Of a stretch of DNA of 64,000 nt, positions 1 through 12,141 are shown piece by piece. How positions within the stretch are numbered: the first letter of the stretch is position 1; each line of letters opens with the position of its first letter. Below the pieces are notes generated by a model that was given only the letters and a program-made list of their open reading frames with translations, was not told where the DNA came from and searched no databases. Origin of the DNA: Thalassotalea euphylliae (GTDB lineage Bacteria > Pseudomonadota > Gammaproteobacteria > Enterobacterales > Alteromonadaceae); assembly GCF_003390395.1 (NCBI RefSeq), contig NZ_QUOV01000001.1:4293277-4357276 (forward strand), read 5' to 3'. The translations under genes and the position numbers were made by a program.

Positions 1-1145
1 ATCCACATTTTCTGAAGTTCATCTTGCTTAGTAAGCAATTCTTCGCGGCGCGTACCACTGCGATTGAAGTGAATTGCTGGGAATACACGCTTCTCAGCTA
101 CTTTACGAGATAGGTGCAGTTCCATGTTACCTGTACCTTTAAATTCTTCGTAAATAACTTCATCCATTTTCGAGCCAGTATCCACTAGCGCGGTGGCAAT
201 AATGGTTAAGCTACCACCTTCTTCGATGTTACGCGCAGCACCAAAGAAACGCTTAGGACGGTGCAACGCATTGGCATCAACACCACCCGTTAGGATTTTA
301 CCTGATGATGGAATTACGGTGTTGTACGCACGTGCCAAACGAGTAATTGAGTCGAGCAAGATAACCACATCTTTTTTGTGCTCAGTTAAGCGCTTCGCTT
401 TTTCAATGACCATTTCAGCCACTTGTACGTGACGACTAGCAGGTTCGTCGAACGTAGAGGCAACCACTTCACCTTTTACTAGGCGCTGCATTTCGGTAAC
501 TTCTTCTGGGCGCTCGTCGATAAGCAATACCATTAACTCACACTCAGGGTGGTTATGAGCAATGCTTTGTGCAATGTTCTGAAGTAATAGCGTTTTACCC
601 GCTTTTGGTGGTGCCACAATCAAACCACGTTGGCCTTTACCAATTGGTGAGGCTAGGTCTAATACACGAGCAGTAATATCTTCTGTAGAACCATTACCGC
701 GCTCCATCACCATACGTGAGTCACAGTGAACAGGCGTTAAGTTTTCAAATAAAATCTTGTTACGTGAGTTCTCTGGCTTATCAAAGTTAACTTCATTAAC
801 TTTTAACAGCGCAAAGTAGCGTTCGCCATCTTTTGGCGGACGAATCTTACCTTGAATCGTATCACCAGTGCGTAAGCTGAAACGGCGAATTTGACTTGGT
901 GATACATAAATATCGTCTGGACCAGCAAGGTACGAAGAGTCAGCTGAACGCAAGAAGCCAAAACCGTCTTGTAAAATTTCCAACACACCGCTACCGAAAA
1001 TGTCTTCACCGCTTTTAGCATGCGCTTTTAGAATTGCGAAAATAATGTCTTGTTTACGGTTACGAGCTAGATTATCAAGCTTCATCGACTCGGCTAAAGC
1101 AACCAATTCGCTGATAGACTTCTGTTTGAGTTCAGTAAGATTCAT
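1..1145 (-). CDS. rho: Transcription termination factor Rho (C-terminus cut by window edge)
   Basis: Rho is the hexameric RNA-dependent ATPase that binds nascent unstructured RNA and releases RNA polymerase. The minus strand reads from an ATG at 1143-1145, starting [10 protein letters not shown], which is the usual Rho N-terminus. A cold-shock-like RNA-binding domain comes first ([24 protein letters not shown]), then the ATPase core with Walker A (APPKAGKT) and Walker B ([16 protein letters not shown]). About 381 codons are present of the roughly 420 usual for the family, so only the last 40 or so residues lie outside the window. The gene sits downstream of trxA on the same strand, as in E. 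coli, but a strong terminator at 1323-1348 separates them. Identification is firm. Confidence 0.97.
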   Translation of the reverse strand, partial: MNLTELKQKSISELVALAESMKLDNLARNRKQDIIFAILKAHAKSGEDIFGSGVLEILQDGFGFLRSADSSYLAGPDDIYVSPSQIRRFSLRTGDTIQGKIRPPKDGERYFALLKVNEVNFDKPENSRNKILFENLTPVHCDSRMVMERGNGSTEDITARVLDLASPIGKGQRGLIVAPPKAGKTLLLQNIAQSIAHNHPECELMVLLIDERPEEVTEMQRLVKGEVVASTFDEPASRHVQVAEMVIEKAKRLTEHKKDVVILLDSITRLARAYNTVIPSSGKILTGGVDANALHRPKRFFGAARNIEEGGSLTIIATALVDTGSKMDEVIYEEFKGTGNMELHLSRKVAEKRVFPAIHFNRSGTRREELLTKQDELQKMW

Positions 1146-1322
1146 AGTAGATGTTCTTAAACAATAAAATGTTGTTATGTGTTGCCTGCTGGCAGTGCTT
1201 GGACGTAAGAATAGGGTTTAGGTATGTGTTACTACAGGGCTAAAGTTAGCATTAAAAACTTGCTAGGTAAAGTAAGCGCCTTGTTTATTCTAATTATTCA
1301 AATGCTTTTCAAGCGCAAAAGA

Positions 1323-1348
1323 AAAAGCTCAGCAATGGCTGAGCTTTT
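1323..1348 (-). terminator. Rho-independent terminator of trxA
   Basis: A perfect 11-bp stem (AAAAGCTCAGC / GCTGAGCTTTT) encloses the loop AATG. Read on the minus strand, the stem runs into a T-rich stretch. It lies 10 bases past the trxA stop codon. Confidence 0.9.
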
Positions 1349-1358
1349 CGTTGATCAC

Positions 1359-1685
1359 TTATAGGTTTGCGTCAATAAACTCTTTTAACTGAGTTTTTGA
1401 TAATGCACCTACTTTAGTGTCAGCAACGTTACCGTCTTTGAATAACAATAACGTTGGGATACCGCGAATACCGTACTTCGGTGGAGTACCTGCATTTTGG
1501 TCAATGTTTAATTTACCAACGGTAAGCTGACCGTCATACTCTTGCGCAATATCGTCAAGTAGTGGGGCAATCATTTTACAAGGACCACACCATTCAGCCC
1601 AAAAATCAACCAATACTAAACCTGATGCGTTGATTACATCAGCGTCAAAGCTGTCGTCTGTTAGCTGAAGTATTTTATCGCTCAT
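1359..1685 (-). CDS. trxA: Thioredoxin 1
   Basis: Small cytoplasmic dithiol reductant for ribonucleotide reductase, methionine sulfoxide reductase and other proteins. It has 108 residues, the size of E. coli TrxA. The active site WCGPC is at residues 32-36 (redox cysteines C33 and C36). The cis-proline that faces the active site is in GIPT (P77). The start ATG is preceded by CGGAGAAAGAA, a good ribosome-binding site. It lies between rho (same strand) and rhlB (divergent), the conserved enterobacterial arrangement, and has its own terminator. Identification is firm. Confidence 0.97.
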   Translation of the reverse strand: MSDKILQLTDDSFDADVINASGLVLVDFWAEWCGPCKMIAPLLDDIAQEYDGQLTVGKLNIDQNAGTPPKYGIRGIPTLLLFKDGNVADTKVGALSKTQLKEFIDANL

Positions 1686-1721
1686 TTCTTTCTCCGTTAC
1701 TAGATACCTTGCAAGTTATAC

Positions 1722-1742
1722 GAGCAAGAGTATACCTTGCTC
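1722..1742. promoter_or_regulatory. Inverted repeat over the probable trxA promoter
   Basis: GAGCAAG and CTTGCTC form a 7-bp inverted repeat separated by AGTATAC. On the minus strand the spacer supplies TATACT, a near-consensus -10 about 40 bases before the trxA start. No strong -35 was seen. The dyad could be an operator or simply part of the core promoter. Confidence 0.35.
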
Positions 1743-1894
1743 ATATAGTTATGCGAATAATTCAATAGAGTTTTTTATTATACCAAGTGCAATTTAGGTC
1801 GTTTGTTTCGCTTGCGCCGCCAAGTTGGCCTGTTTTTCGCGTTTTCCTGTTATCAATCATTTTTTAACGCCTGATAACCTGTTAAGCTTGCTGC

Positions 1895-3142
1895 ATGAAA
1901 AAAACACACTTAACTGAAACCAAGTTTGCCGACCTTGGGCTTGCTACGCAAGTTGTTACAGGCCTTGAAGCTATGGGCTTCGAGCACTGCACCAATATTC
2001 AAGCAAAATCGTTACCTGTTTTACTAGCAGGCAAAGATATCGCCGGTCAAGCACAAACCGGCGAAGGTAAAACCATCGCATTTTTATCTGCAACCTTTCA
2101 CCACTTATTGCAACAAGGCAAAGTTGATCATAATCAGCCGCGCGCCTTAATCATGGCACCAACGCGTGAATTAGCGATTCAAATTCACAACGATGCAAAA
2201 GCTATGGCCAAAAGCACGGGATTACGTCTTGGTGTGGTATATGGGGGCGAAGGTTATGAATCTCAACGCCAAGAGTTGGAGCAAGGGGTAGATATTTTAA
2301 TTGGTACTTGTGGCCGATTAATTGACTACTTCAAGCAAGGCGTATATCAGCTGAGCAATATCGAGGTTGTTGTCCTTGATGAAGCCGATCGCATGTTCGA
2401 TTTAGGGTTTATTAAAGACATTCGCTATATGTTCCGCAAAATGCCAGCGGCCGCCAAGCGCTTGAATATGCTATTTTCTGCGACTTTATCGTTTCGCGTG
2501 AAAGAGCTTGCGTTTGAGCATATGAACGATCCGGTCAGTGTTGAAGTTGCCCCAGAGCAAAAAACCAATACGCGTATTACCGAAGAGCTCTTCTATCCAT
2601 CAAACGATGACAAAATGGCGTTATTGCAAACCCTTGTTGAAGAGGAGTGGCCAGAAAAAGCCATTATTTTCGCCAATACCAAACACATGTGTGACAGCAT
2701 TTATGCCCACCTTGATGCTGACAAGGTGCGCGTTGGCCTGCTAACTGGCGATGTAATGCAGAAAAAACGCCTGAAAATTCTAGAGCAGTTCACAAAAGGG
2801 CATCTAGATATTTTAGTGGCAACCGATGTCGCCGCACGAGGCTTGCACATTCCGGCCGTTACGCATGTATTTAACTACGACTTGCCGGACGACTTTGAAG
2901 ATTATGTCCACCGCATTGGTCGTACTGGGCGCGCAGGCGAAACAGGTCATGCTATTAGCTTTGCTTGTGAAGATTACGTTTTCAATTTGCCAGCAATCGA
3001 GAACTATATTGGTCATACACTGCCGGTCAGCAAGTACGACCCTGATGCGCTACTAACAGACCTACCTAAGCCTAAGCCTCGTCACCGTCGCCATAAGCCA
3101 CACAACGGTGGTCAAAACAGAGCGCGAAACGGACGCAGATAA
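1895..3142 (+). CDS. rhlB: DEAD-box ATP-dependent RNA helicase RhlB
   Basis: RNA helicase that unwinds structured RNA for RNase E/PNPase in the RNA degradosome. The 415-residue protein has the DEAD-box motifs in order: Q-motif region near FxxCTNIQ, motif I AQTGEGKT (53-60), PTRELA (89-94), DEAD (162-165), SAT (195-197) and HRIGRTGR (339-346). The N-terminus ([11 protein letters not shown]) closely matches E. coli RhlB, and the C-terminus is a short basic tail rich in Arg, Lys and His. Motif I has Glu at its variable position, which is uncommon but not in an invariant slot. It is divergent from trxA and 3 bases upstream of gppA, so the two are probably co-transcribed. Confidence 0.95.
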   Translation: MKKTHLTETKFADLGLATQVVTGLEAMGFEHCTNIQAKSLPVLLAGKDIAGQAQTGEGKTIAFLSATFHHLLQQGKVDHNQPRALIMAPTRELAIQIHNDAKAMAKSTGLRLGVVYGGEGYESQRQELEQGVDILIGTCGRLIDYFKQGVYQLSNIEVVVLDEADRMFDLGFIKDIRYMFRKMPAAAKRLNMLFSATLSFRVKELAFEHMNDPVSVEVAPEQKTNTRITEELFYPSNDDKMALLQTLVEEEWPEKAIIFANTKHMCDSIYAHLDADKVRVGLLTGDVMQKKRLKILEQFTKGHLDILVATDVAARGLHIPAVTHVFNYDLPDDFEDYVHRIGRTGRAGETGHAISFACEDYVFNLPAIENYIGHTLPVSKYDPDALLTDLPKPKPRHRRHKPHNGGQNRARNGRR

Positions 3143-3145
3143 GCA

Positions 3146-4651
3146 ATGAAAAGTCAGCAGTACGCCGCACCTAGCCCACTTTATGCGGTGATCGACTTGG
3201 GCTCAAATAGCTTTCATATGTTGATCACCCGTTTAGTCGCAGATGGCGTACAAACGGTTGACAAGGTAAAGCGCAAGGTGCGCCTTGCCTCAGGCTTAGA
3301 CGAGCAACTGAACTTATCAGAAGAAGCCATTGGTCGCGGCCTTGAGTGTTTAAGCTTTTTTGCAGAGCGTTTACAAGATATCGCGCCAGAAAACATCCGT
3401 ATTGTGGCGACTGCAACCTTGCGCATTGCCAATAATGCCGAACACTTCCTCTCTCGTGCACAAACCGTATTAAAACAGCCAGTGCGCTTACTTTCGGGTA
3501 TTGAAGAGGCAGAGCGTATCTACCTTGGTGTGGCACATACGAGTGAATGCAGCTCACGAAAGTTAGTCTTAGATATTGGCGGAGCCAGCACTGAGATTAT
3601 CGCTGGCGAAGATTTCGATATTCACCATGCCATCAGTTTAAACATGGGTTGCGTTACCTTTAATCAGCAGTTTTTCTGTGCTGGTAACATTGATGAAGCC
3701 GCATTTAGTAAGGCGATTGCCGAAGCGAAATCACACCTTTTGCCATACATTGCGCAATACAGCGACTTTAATTGGCAACATGTGCTTGGTGGCTCTGGCA
3801 CGATGCAAGCGTTAGCAGAAATATTGATGCACCAAAACCGCTCTGCCATTGTCACTTTAGCCTTTATGCAGGAAGTCAAAGCGCAACTGATTAGCGCAGG
3901 ACAAATTGAGCAAATCAATATCGGCGGATTAACCAGTGAACGTTCACCGGTACTGGCCAGTGGTTTAGCGATTCTAATCGCATTATTTGAAACCTTCGAA
4001 ATTAACGCTTTACAGCTTTCTAGCGGCGCTTTGCGCGAAGGTTTACTCTACGAGATGCTGCCAGATATGCGCTCATTGCATATCAGAACGCGCACGGTTG
4101 ACTCTTTAGTTGAGCGTTTTCATATTGATGTCGCTCACGCTGAACGCGTTAGCCACCAAGCTATGCACTTGTTCAATGGCTATGCTGATAATTGGCAGCT
4201 GCACGATGACAACCTAAAACAGCTTTTAAGCTGCGCTTGCCAACTACATGAAGTCGGCTTGCTATTGTCGTACAAAAATCACCAGCGCCATGGAGCCTAT
4301 ATTTTGCAACACGCCGATTTACCTGGCTTTGATCAAACGGAGCGTCAGCTTTTGGTAAATTTAGTGAGGCTCTCTAAAGGTGATATTCCAGCCAATGCGA
4401 TGGCAGAGTTGGCAATTACAGATACGTTAACTGCCACTCGGCTTTTAGCGATATTGCGACTAGCGATTATTTTGTGTCGCCGCCGCAAAGACGACGTTTT
4501 GCCGCAATACAACACCAGTGTTAACGAGCGAATGATAAATTTATGTTTGCCAAGTCAGTGGCTAGAAGCACATCCGTTAATTAGTGATGAATTGCTTCAT
4601 GAACGTCAGCAACTTCGTGCACTAGGTCTAGATCTGACCATCGCTTGTTAA
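3146..4651 (+). CDS. gppA: Guanosine pentaphosphatase / exopolyphosphatase (Ppx/GppA family)
   Basis: Enzyme that converts pppGpp to ppGpp and releases phosphate from polyphosphate, thus acting in the stringent response. The 501-residue protein opens with the ASKHA phosphate-binding motif (VIDLGSNSFHMLI, about residues 16-28) and has the second phosphate motif LDIGGASTEII near residue 141. An HD-like helical C-terminal part (CQLHEVG, about residue 365) fits the full-length Ppx/GppA architecture. The start lies 3 bases after rhlB. The rhlB-gppA pairing matches E. coli, which favours GppA over Ppx, though the two cannot be separated by sequence inspection alone. Confidence 0.9.
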   Translation: MKSQQYAAPSPLYAVIDLGSNSFHMLITRLVADGVQTVDKVKRKVRLASGLDEQLNLSEEAIGRGLECLSFFAERLQDIAPENIRIVATATLRIANNAEHFLSRAQTVLKQPVRLLSGIEEAERIYLGVAHTSECSSRKLVLDIGGASTEIIAGEDFDIHHAISLNMGCVTFNQQFFCAGNIDEAAFSKAIAEAKSHLLPYIAQYSDFNWQHVLGGSGTMQALAEILMHQNRSAIVTLAFMQEVKAQLISAGQIEQINIGGLTSERSPVLASGLAILIALFETFEINALQLSSGALREGLLYEMLPDMRSLHIRTRTVDSLVERFHIDVAHAERVSHQAMHLFNGYADNWQLHDDNLKQLLSCACQLHEVGLLLSYKNHQRHGAYILQHADLPGFDQTERQLLVNLVRLSKGDIPANAMAELAITDTLTATRLLAILRLAIILCRRRKDDVLPQYNTSVNERMINLCLPSQWLEAHPLISDELLHERQQLRALGLDLTIAC

Positions 4652-4690
4652 CACAGCACAAGTCGCAGCGTGCCTGACTAAATAGATTCA

Positions 4691-4733
4691 CAATAGATAC
4701 CCAATGCCATATCAGGTGATCGGGTATCTATTG
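4691..4733. terminator. Inverted repeat between convergent gppA and hemB
   Basis: A perfect 12-bp stem (CAATAGATACCC / GGGTATCTATTG) with a 19-base loop lies between the ends of gppA (+) and hemB (-). It is well placed to end transcription in both directions, but the T-runs on either side are weak, so a terminator role is inferred. Confidence 0.55.
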
Positions 4734-4764
4734 TTGGGTTGGCGCTAAAAGGTGAGCATAAAAG

Positions 4765-7692
<2,928 letters not shown>

Positions 7693-7696
<4 letters not shown>

Positions 7697-8472
7697 AACG
7701 AAAAAACCTTTTTAGCGTTGGCGGTACTTATCGCGATGACCTCATCAACATCAACTTGCTTCAATTCGGCAATTTGCTCCGCGACATAGCGCAGGTATTT
7801 AGGTTCATTGCGGCTAGATTTAGGACGCGGCCTGATCGTACGCGGGGTCAGGTAGGGCGCATCGGTTTCAATCATCAAGTACTCGAGCGGCAGTGCTCGA
7901 ACCGCGGTCTGTAGTTCAGCGCCACGGCGTTCATCGCAAACCCAACCGGTAATGCCTATGTAAATACCGTTTTCCACACACTGAATTAATTCTTGTTCAT
8001 TACCGGTAAAGCAATGAGCAACCATGGCGGGGACTTGATCAATATAAGGTTTTAAAATAGCGAGCCAGTCTTCAAATGCATCTCGTTGATGCAAGAACAG
8101 CGGCAACGCTAGACGACTGGCTAATTGCACTTGTTCGCGAAAAACGTTGACTTGCTGAGCAGGTGCAGAGAAGTTTCGATTAAAATCCAGCCCACATTCA
8201 CCAATCGCTTTAACTTGTGGTGACTGCGCCAATTCGGTTAAAACATCGAGATAATCTGGCGCAACATGATCTGCATAATGAGGGTGAACGCCAGCAGTGG
8301 CAGAAAGGAACTTATTGTTCGCATTGGCAAGCGCCAATGCCTGTTCACTTTCAGCAACCGTAGTACCTGTGATCATCAAATGGCTAAGCCCACTGCTTAG
8401 TGCAGTGGCAACAACCTCTTCACGATCCTTATCAAAACGAGTACTCGTGAGGTTAACCCCAATATCAATCAT
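7693..8472 (-). CDS. tatD: TatD family 3'-5' exonuclease / metal-dependent hydrolase
   Basis: TatD is a cytoplasmic metal-dependent nuclease active on DNA and RNA, linked to DNA repair and RNA quality control rather than to Tat export itself. The 259-residue protein begins MIDIGVNLTS, like E. coli TatD, which lacks the HxH found at this point in YcfH-type paralogues. Metal-binding signatures GECGLDFNRNFS, VAHCFTGN and ETDAPYLTPR are present. It follows tatC after one intervening gene and overlaps the downstream cyclase gene by 4 bases. Linkage with tatABC supports true TatD. Confidence 0.92.
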
Positions 8473-8484
8473 GCTAGTTACGCG

Positions 8485-9027
8485 CTATTTAATGCGTTTA
8501 ACTCGAATTGTGCGATTGGCATCTGGTTTTTTCAAATAAAACGCGTTCATCACGCCACGTTTGATAATAACTTCTTGACCAGCAACAAACTTGGCAAAAC
8601 GATCGGTATCTTTTTGCTCCCACTTTTGTCCATTCTCAAACACAAAGCGCCATTTCTTTCGCTTAGACAAGGTGGCAGATTTAATCACAAAGCGCACCTC
8701 GTCAACTTGGCTTGATTTAAACTTTGCTTCCTGACCAAAGATATCTTCTGCATCAACCTGCACAATTTTAGGCGACTTCTTAGCCGGTGCTGCTGCTAAA
8801 ACGTTTTCGCTGGCAGTTGCCGGCACTTTATCAGCATTAACTGCTGGCTGCTTAGCCGGCAACTCTGATGATAATGACTTAGCAACGCCATCGTAACACA
8901 CAAGACGTTTCAAGCTGTCCGCTTCGCTTTGACAAGTTAACAACTGTGCCTTCAGGCTATGCGACGGGTTAGCGCTAGCCGTTAAGCTGATAAAAACAAG
9001 TGATAACATTAGCGTGATTTTTTTCAC
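8485..9027 (-). CDS. Secreted protein of unknown function in the tat run
   Basis: No function recognised. The 180-residue product has a signal peptide (MKKITLMLSLVFISLTASA) with cleavage probably after ANP/ASA. The mature part has two cysteines in a C-x(n)-L-x-CYD pattern (LLTCQSEADSLKRLVCYDG) seen in several small periplasmic proteins, an Ala/Pro/Lys-rich linker (about 55-90), and a basic C-terminus (NRTIRVKRIK). The start is GTG, chosen because it overlaps the tatC stop as TAGTG and has AGAGGAGCAG just upstream, so translation is probably coupled to tatC. Confidence 0.75.
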   Translation of the reverse strand: MKKITLMLSLVFISLTASANPSHSLKAQLLTCQSEADSLKRLVCYDGVAKSLSSELPAKQPAVNADKVPATASENVLAAAPAKKSPKIVQVDAEDIFGQEAKFKSSQVDEVRFVIKSATLSKRKKWRFVFENGQKWEQKDTDRFAKFVAGQEVIIKRGVMNAFYLKKPDANRTIRVKRIK

Positions 9028-9776
9028 TACTGCTCCTCTGATGCCTCAACGGCTTCCTTTTTCTGATAAAAGCCCGCTAACAATAAGCCAAGCTCAAACA
9101 ATAAGAGCATTGGAATCGCAAGCAAGGTTTGGGAAATAATATCTGGTGGTGTCAAAAGCATACCAACAACAAACGCGGCAACAACGATGTAAGGTCGTTT
9201 TTTACGCAAGCTTTCAGGGCTAGTAAAGCCAGTCCAGCACAGCAACATGATCGCAATAGGGATCTCAAATGCTGCGCCAAAGGCAAAAAACAGCTTCAAC
9301 ACAAAGTCTAAATAGCTACTGATATCGGTTGCTATGGTCACACCTTCGGGGGCGACCGAGGTAAAAAAAGCAAAAGCGAGTGGAAAAACCACAAAATAAG
9401 CAAAGCTAATTCCACCGTAAAACAACAAGGTACTACCGACCATTAACGGCGCGACAAGTCGCTTCTCGTTTTGGTATAAACCCGGCGCAATAAATGCCCA
9501 GATTTGATATAAAATCAATGGCATAGCGATAAAAATTGAAAGCACTATGGTGAGCTTAAATGGCGCAAAGAACGGGGATGCGACATCGGTAGCGATCATT
9601 TGCGTACCCTCAGGCATAGTCGCTAATAAGGGCTCAGCTAAATACTGATAAATGTCCTGAGCAAAATACGCTAGGCAGCAAAAAACCAACAAGACACTTA
9701 CAACGGCACGTAACAAACGTGTGCGTAATTCAATCAAGTGGTCAAATAAAGTGTAATTAGCCTGACTGTTTGTCAT
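9027..9776 (-). CDS. tatC: Sec-independent protein translocase TatC
   Basis: Core membrane subunit of the twin-arginine translocase. It binds the twin-arginine signal peptide with TatB and gathers TatA to pass folded, often cofactor-bearing proteins across the inner membrane. The 249-residue protein has the family N-terminus ([14 protein letters not shown]), the conserved FxxFKLT region ([13 protein letters not shown]) and six hydrophobic segments. It overlaps tatB by 20 bases and shares one base with the following gene, marking a tight operon. Identification is firm. Confidence 0.97.
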   Translation of the reverse strand: MTNSQANYTLFDHLIELRTRLLRAVVSVLLVFCCLAYFAQDIYQYLAEPLLATMPEGTQMIATDVASPFFAPFKLTIVLSIFIAMPLILYQIWAFIAPGLYQNEKRLVAPLMVGSTLLFYGGISFAYFVVFPLAFAFFTSVAPEGVTIATDISSYLDFVLKLFFAFGAAFEIPIAIMLLCWTGFTSPESLRKKRPYIVVAAFVVGMLLTPPDIISQTLLAIPMLLLFELGLLLAGFYQKKEAVEASEEQ

Positions 9777-10167
9777 TCGGCGTGGACGTCTCTTGAGTGG
9801 TCGAAGAAGCGCTGGTTAGTGCTTCTTGGTTGGTATTTTGTTGTGCATCGGGATTTGGCTGCGTAGCTTCAGTTTGCTGAAATGGTCTATTCACCATTTC
9901 AGCAGCTTCTTGCAGCGATTTTAATGACTCTGCGACTTGCGGCGACATATTTTTAAAATCACTTTGCTCGGCTTTTTTAAGATTTTCATGCAACTCATTG
10001 ATACGCAACTCTTCTTTCAATTCAGTTTTCACTGATTGCGAGAATTGTCGAACACCATTGATCCAATCACGTACTGTGCGAATCGCCACAGGCAATCGTT
10101 CTGGACCCAGCACAAGCAAGCCAATCACGGCGATCAGCATTAACTCCCAAAAACCAATGTCGAACAT
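9757..10167 (-). CDS. tatB: Sec-independent protein translocase TatB
   Basis: TatB forms the receptor complex with TatC. The 136-residue protein has one N-terminal transmembrane helix ([26 protein letters not shown]) with the conserved Glu and the GPERLP hinge, then an amphipathic helix and a charged, disordered C-terminal tail rich in Gln, Thr and Pro. GPERLP separates TatB from TatA. It starts 3 bases after the tatA stop and overlaps the tatC start by 20 bases. Confidence 0.95.
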   Translation of the reverse strand: MFDIGFWELMLIAVIGLLVLGPERLPVAIRTVRDWINGVRQFSQSVKTELKEELRINELHENLKKAEQSDFKNMSPQVAESLKSLQEAAEMVNRPFQQTEATQPNPDAQQNTNQEALTSASSTTQETSTPNDKQSG

Positions 10168-10170
10168 AAA

Positions 10171-10407
10171 CTAGGCGCGATCTTTTTCTTTGTCTGCAGC
10201 CGTTTTTTCAACATTAGCTGGTGCGGAATTGTCTTCCAACGAATCAGTCTTTGCAGTTGTTTCGTTGTTTTCTTCAGATACCGCTTTCTTGAAACCTTTT
10301 ACTGCCGAGCCTAAATCTGTACCTAATGTACGTAACTTTTTAGTACCGAACAATAAAATGACAATCACTGCGACAATCAGCAACTGCCAAATACTAATAC
10401 CACCCAT
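10171..10407 (-). CDS. tatA: Sec-independent protein translocase TatA
   Basis: TatA oligomerises to form the passage for folded Tat substrates. The 78-residue protein has the short N-terminal helix ([21 protein letters not shown]), the [10 protein letters not shown] hinge, the amphipathic helix ([12 protein letters not shown]) and an acidic, Ala-rich tail. AGGAG lies just before the start codon. First gene of the tatA-tatB-tatC-orf-tatD-cyclase-hemB run, with a probable promoter about 75 bases upstream. Confidence 0.96.
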   Translation of the reverse strand: MGGISIWQLLIVAVIVILLFGTKKLRTLGTDLGSAVKGFKKAVSEENNETTAKTDSLEDNSAPANVEKTAADKEKDRA

Positions 10408-10482
10408 AAATCGCTCCTATTGATGCATCTTGGTGATGCGCACGGGCACCTGAAACAGGCTTACTATGTACGCTGTGGCTCT

Positions 10483-10511
10483 ATTATACCCAAGCTAACC
10501 CAAAGTGCGAG
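10483..10511 (-). promoter_or_regulatory. Probable promoter of the tat operon
   Basis: On the minus strand a perfect TATAAT (10483-10488) lies about 75 bases before the tatA start. The matching -35 region (around CTCGCA) is weak, so the start point is tentative. Confidence 0.45.
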
Positions 10512-10564
10512 TTTCACTTAGTGATTTAACTGATACAGATCACAACTGTGCTGACAACTCACGT

Positions 10565-10878
10565 ATACCAATTCGCATAATAATATGGTCAGCTCAGAAC
10601 GGTTTCAGCGGTTCAAGTACAAGTAAAACTTTTGCAGATATAGTCGCTCTCGGTTTTGTCTCCTGAGTCACTCTACCTCCTGCATCCATGCAGTCGTACA
10701 TCAATAAAGTTTTGCGCAGTAACTGGGACGCTGAAAAGTTCCTGAAAGGCTTGGCTAAAACGCTTTATTGCTTCGTTGCTTGTCTTTGAAAGGGAGTAAC
10801 CATTACGTGCAAACAAGCGCCTTGCACTAAAGCGTTTTATCACAAGCTGAGCGATCATTTATTTATGCGAAATGGTAT
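10565..10878. mobile_element. MITE-like element with terminal inverted repeats
   Basis: The 16-base left end ATACCAATTCGCATAA (10565-10580) is repeated in inverted form at the right end (10863-10878) with one mismatch. The ends enclose about 280 bp without a convincing gene. A 61-codon minus-strand ORF (10673-10858) lies inside but has no recognisable domain. Size, paired ends and position in an intergenic gap fit a non-autonomous transposable element or a decayed IS. No clear target-site duplication was seen. The rest of the 10408-10990 gap holds the tat promoter and the leader of the next gene. Confidence 0.6.
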
Positions 10879-10990
10879 TAAACCTATACTAAATTGATAT
10901 AAAAGGTATTTTAAAGTAGCAAAATAAGCGCTAATTTAATGATAGCGACTATGATAGTGGCTGTAGTTGATTGTTCATCGGATGAAGTAA

Positions 10991-12043
10991 ATGACAAGAA
11001 CGGTTTGTTACCTCAGAAAACTTGCTTGGCTGCTAATCAGCGGTGTTTTTATTGCGCCTATTGTTAATGCTCAGCAAACAGCAGCTGAGCCAGATAACAC
11101 GCCACCTCAAACAATTGAAAAACCACAAAACCCAATAAAGCCCGACGAACAATTCACCATTGTTGGTAGCCAAAGCCAAGCTGAAATTGATTGGATGGAA
11201 AGCCTGCACAGCAAAGTAAGTGATACTGTATTTCGTTCCGCCTTCTGGTTCGATGGTTTTTTTACTGACAATGATGACGATGACCGAGAGCGGCCAAATG
11301 TAAAAGCCAGAATTAGACTTGGCTGGGAACCTAAAGCCAGAGACTTATCAGGTTTCGACAACAAATTTCGCGTTCGCCTTAAATTACCGCATTTTAAAGA
11401 TCGCTTAGATTTGATCTTTTCCGATGATGAAGAAGATAGTTTGAGCCAGCTGCCACTTGAAGTGGTCAACACTCGTGAACAAGTGGAAGACGATTCTTTC
11501 GCAGCTGCTGTACGCTTTGTCCATCATAGCGATAGCGATCATATTACCGATACTCGCTTGGGCGTTTCATCTGGCGATATTTTTGTGCGTGCACGCCATA
11601 AAAGCCGCTATTCATGGAATAAAACCCACGGCCTGCGCGTTGAGCCCGCCTTATTTTATTTTGTGGATGACGGACTAGGGGCAAGACTACTTCTAGAGTA
11701 TGACTATCAATTAAGCCTGCGCAATCAGTTCCGTTTTGATTATTCCATTCGAGGTTCTGAATCGTTCAGTGGTATTCGCTGGAAACACGGTTTTTATCAC
11801 CTGCATCAATATTCTTTAAAACGCGCGGGAGCACTGGGATTAGTGATTGAAGGGGAGCGAAATGGTGAGAATGGTTTTATCATCGACAACTACACGCTGA
11901 GCTATCGTTACCGTTTTAACGCCTATAAACGTTGGTTATTTTTTGAAGTTGAGCCTTTTTTAGAGTGGCCTGAAGACGAAAATTACAAAACGACACCGGG
12001 CATTGCACTGCGAGTAGAAGGTTATTTCTACAAAAATCAATAG
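10991..12043 (+). CDS. Secreted protein, probable outer-membrane beta-barrel, unknown function
   Basis: Not assigned to a named family. The 350-residue product has a signal peptide (hydrophobic run about residues 11-25, ending VNAQQ), a Pro/Gln/Glu-rich linker (about 28-50), and an acidic stretch (FFTDNDDDDRERP, about 82-94). The C-terminal half alternates hydrophobic and polar residues with many aromatics (RNQFRFDYSIRG, FYHLHQYSLKR, YTLSYRYRFNAYKR), as in outer-membrane beta strands. It does not end in the classic C-terminal Phe (it ends YFYKNQ). It stands alone between the MITE-like element and a convergent c-di-GMP gene. Confidence 0.7.
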   Translation: MTRTVCYLRKLAWLLISGVFIAPIVNAQQTAAEPDNTPPQTIEKPQNPIKPDEQFTIVGSQSQAEIDWMESLHSKVSDTVFRSAFWFDGFFTDNDDDDRERPNVKARIRLGWEPKARDLSGFDNKFRVRLKLPHFKDRLDLIFSDDEEDSLSQLPLEVVNTREQVEDDSFAAAVRFVHHSDSDHITDTRLGVSSGDIFVRARHKSRYSWNKTHGLRVEPALFYFVDDGLGARLLLEYDYQLSLRNQFRFDYSIRGSESFSGIRWKHGFYHLHQYSLKRAGALGLVIEGERNGENGFIIDNYTLSYRYRFNAYKRWLFFEVEPFLEWPEDENYKTTPGIALRVEGYFYKNQ

Positions 12044-12141
12044 CGATGGTAAGCAACGAAGATTAGCGATATCGCGCTATGCATATCACTGCGGGATTTA
12101 AACACGACTTGGTTGGAAACTCGATTAAGTTTATATCTCGA

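Noticed and set aside
53..58. Possible disruption of rho at the left edge
   Set aside because: The reading frame is open to the edge; the missing C-terminus is only due to the window boundary.
10673..10858. 61-codon minus-strand ORF inside the MITE-like element
   Set aside because: No recognisable domain or good ribosome-binding site; more likely part of the repeat element than a gene.
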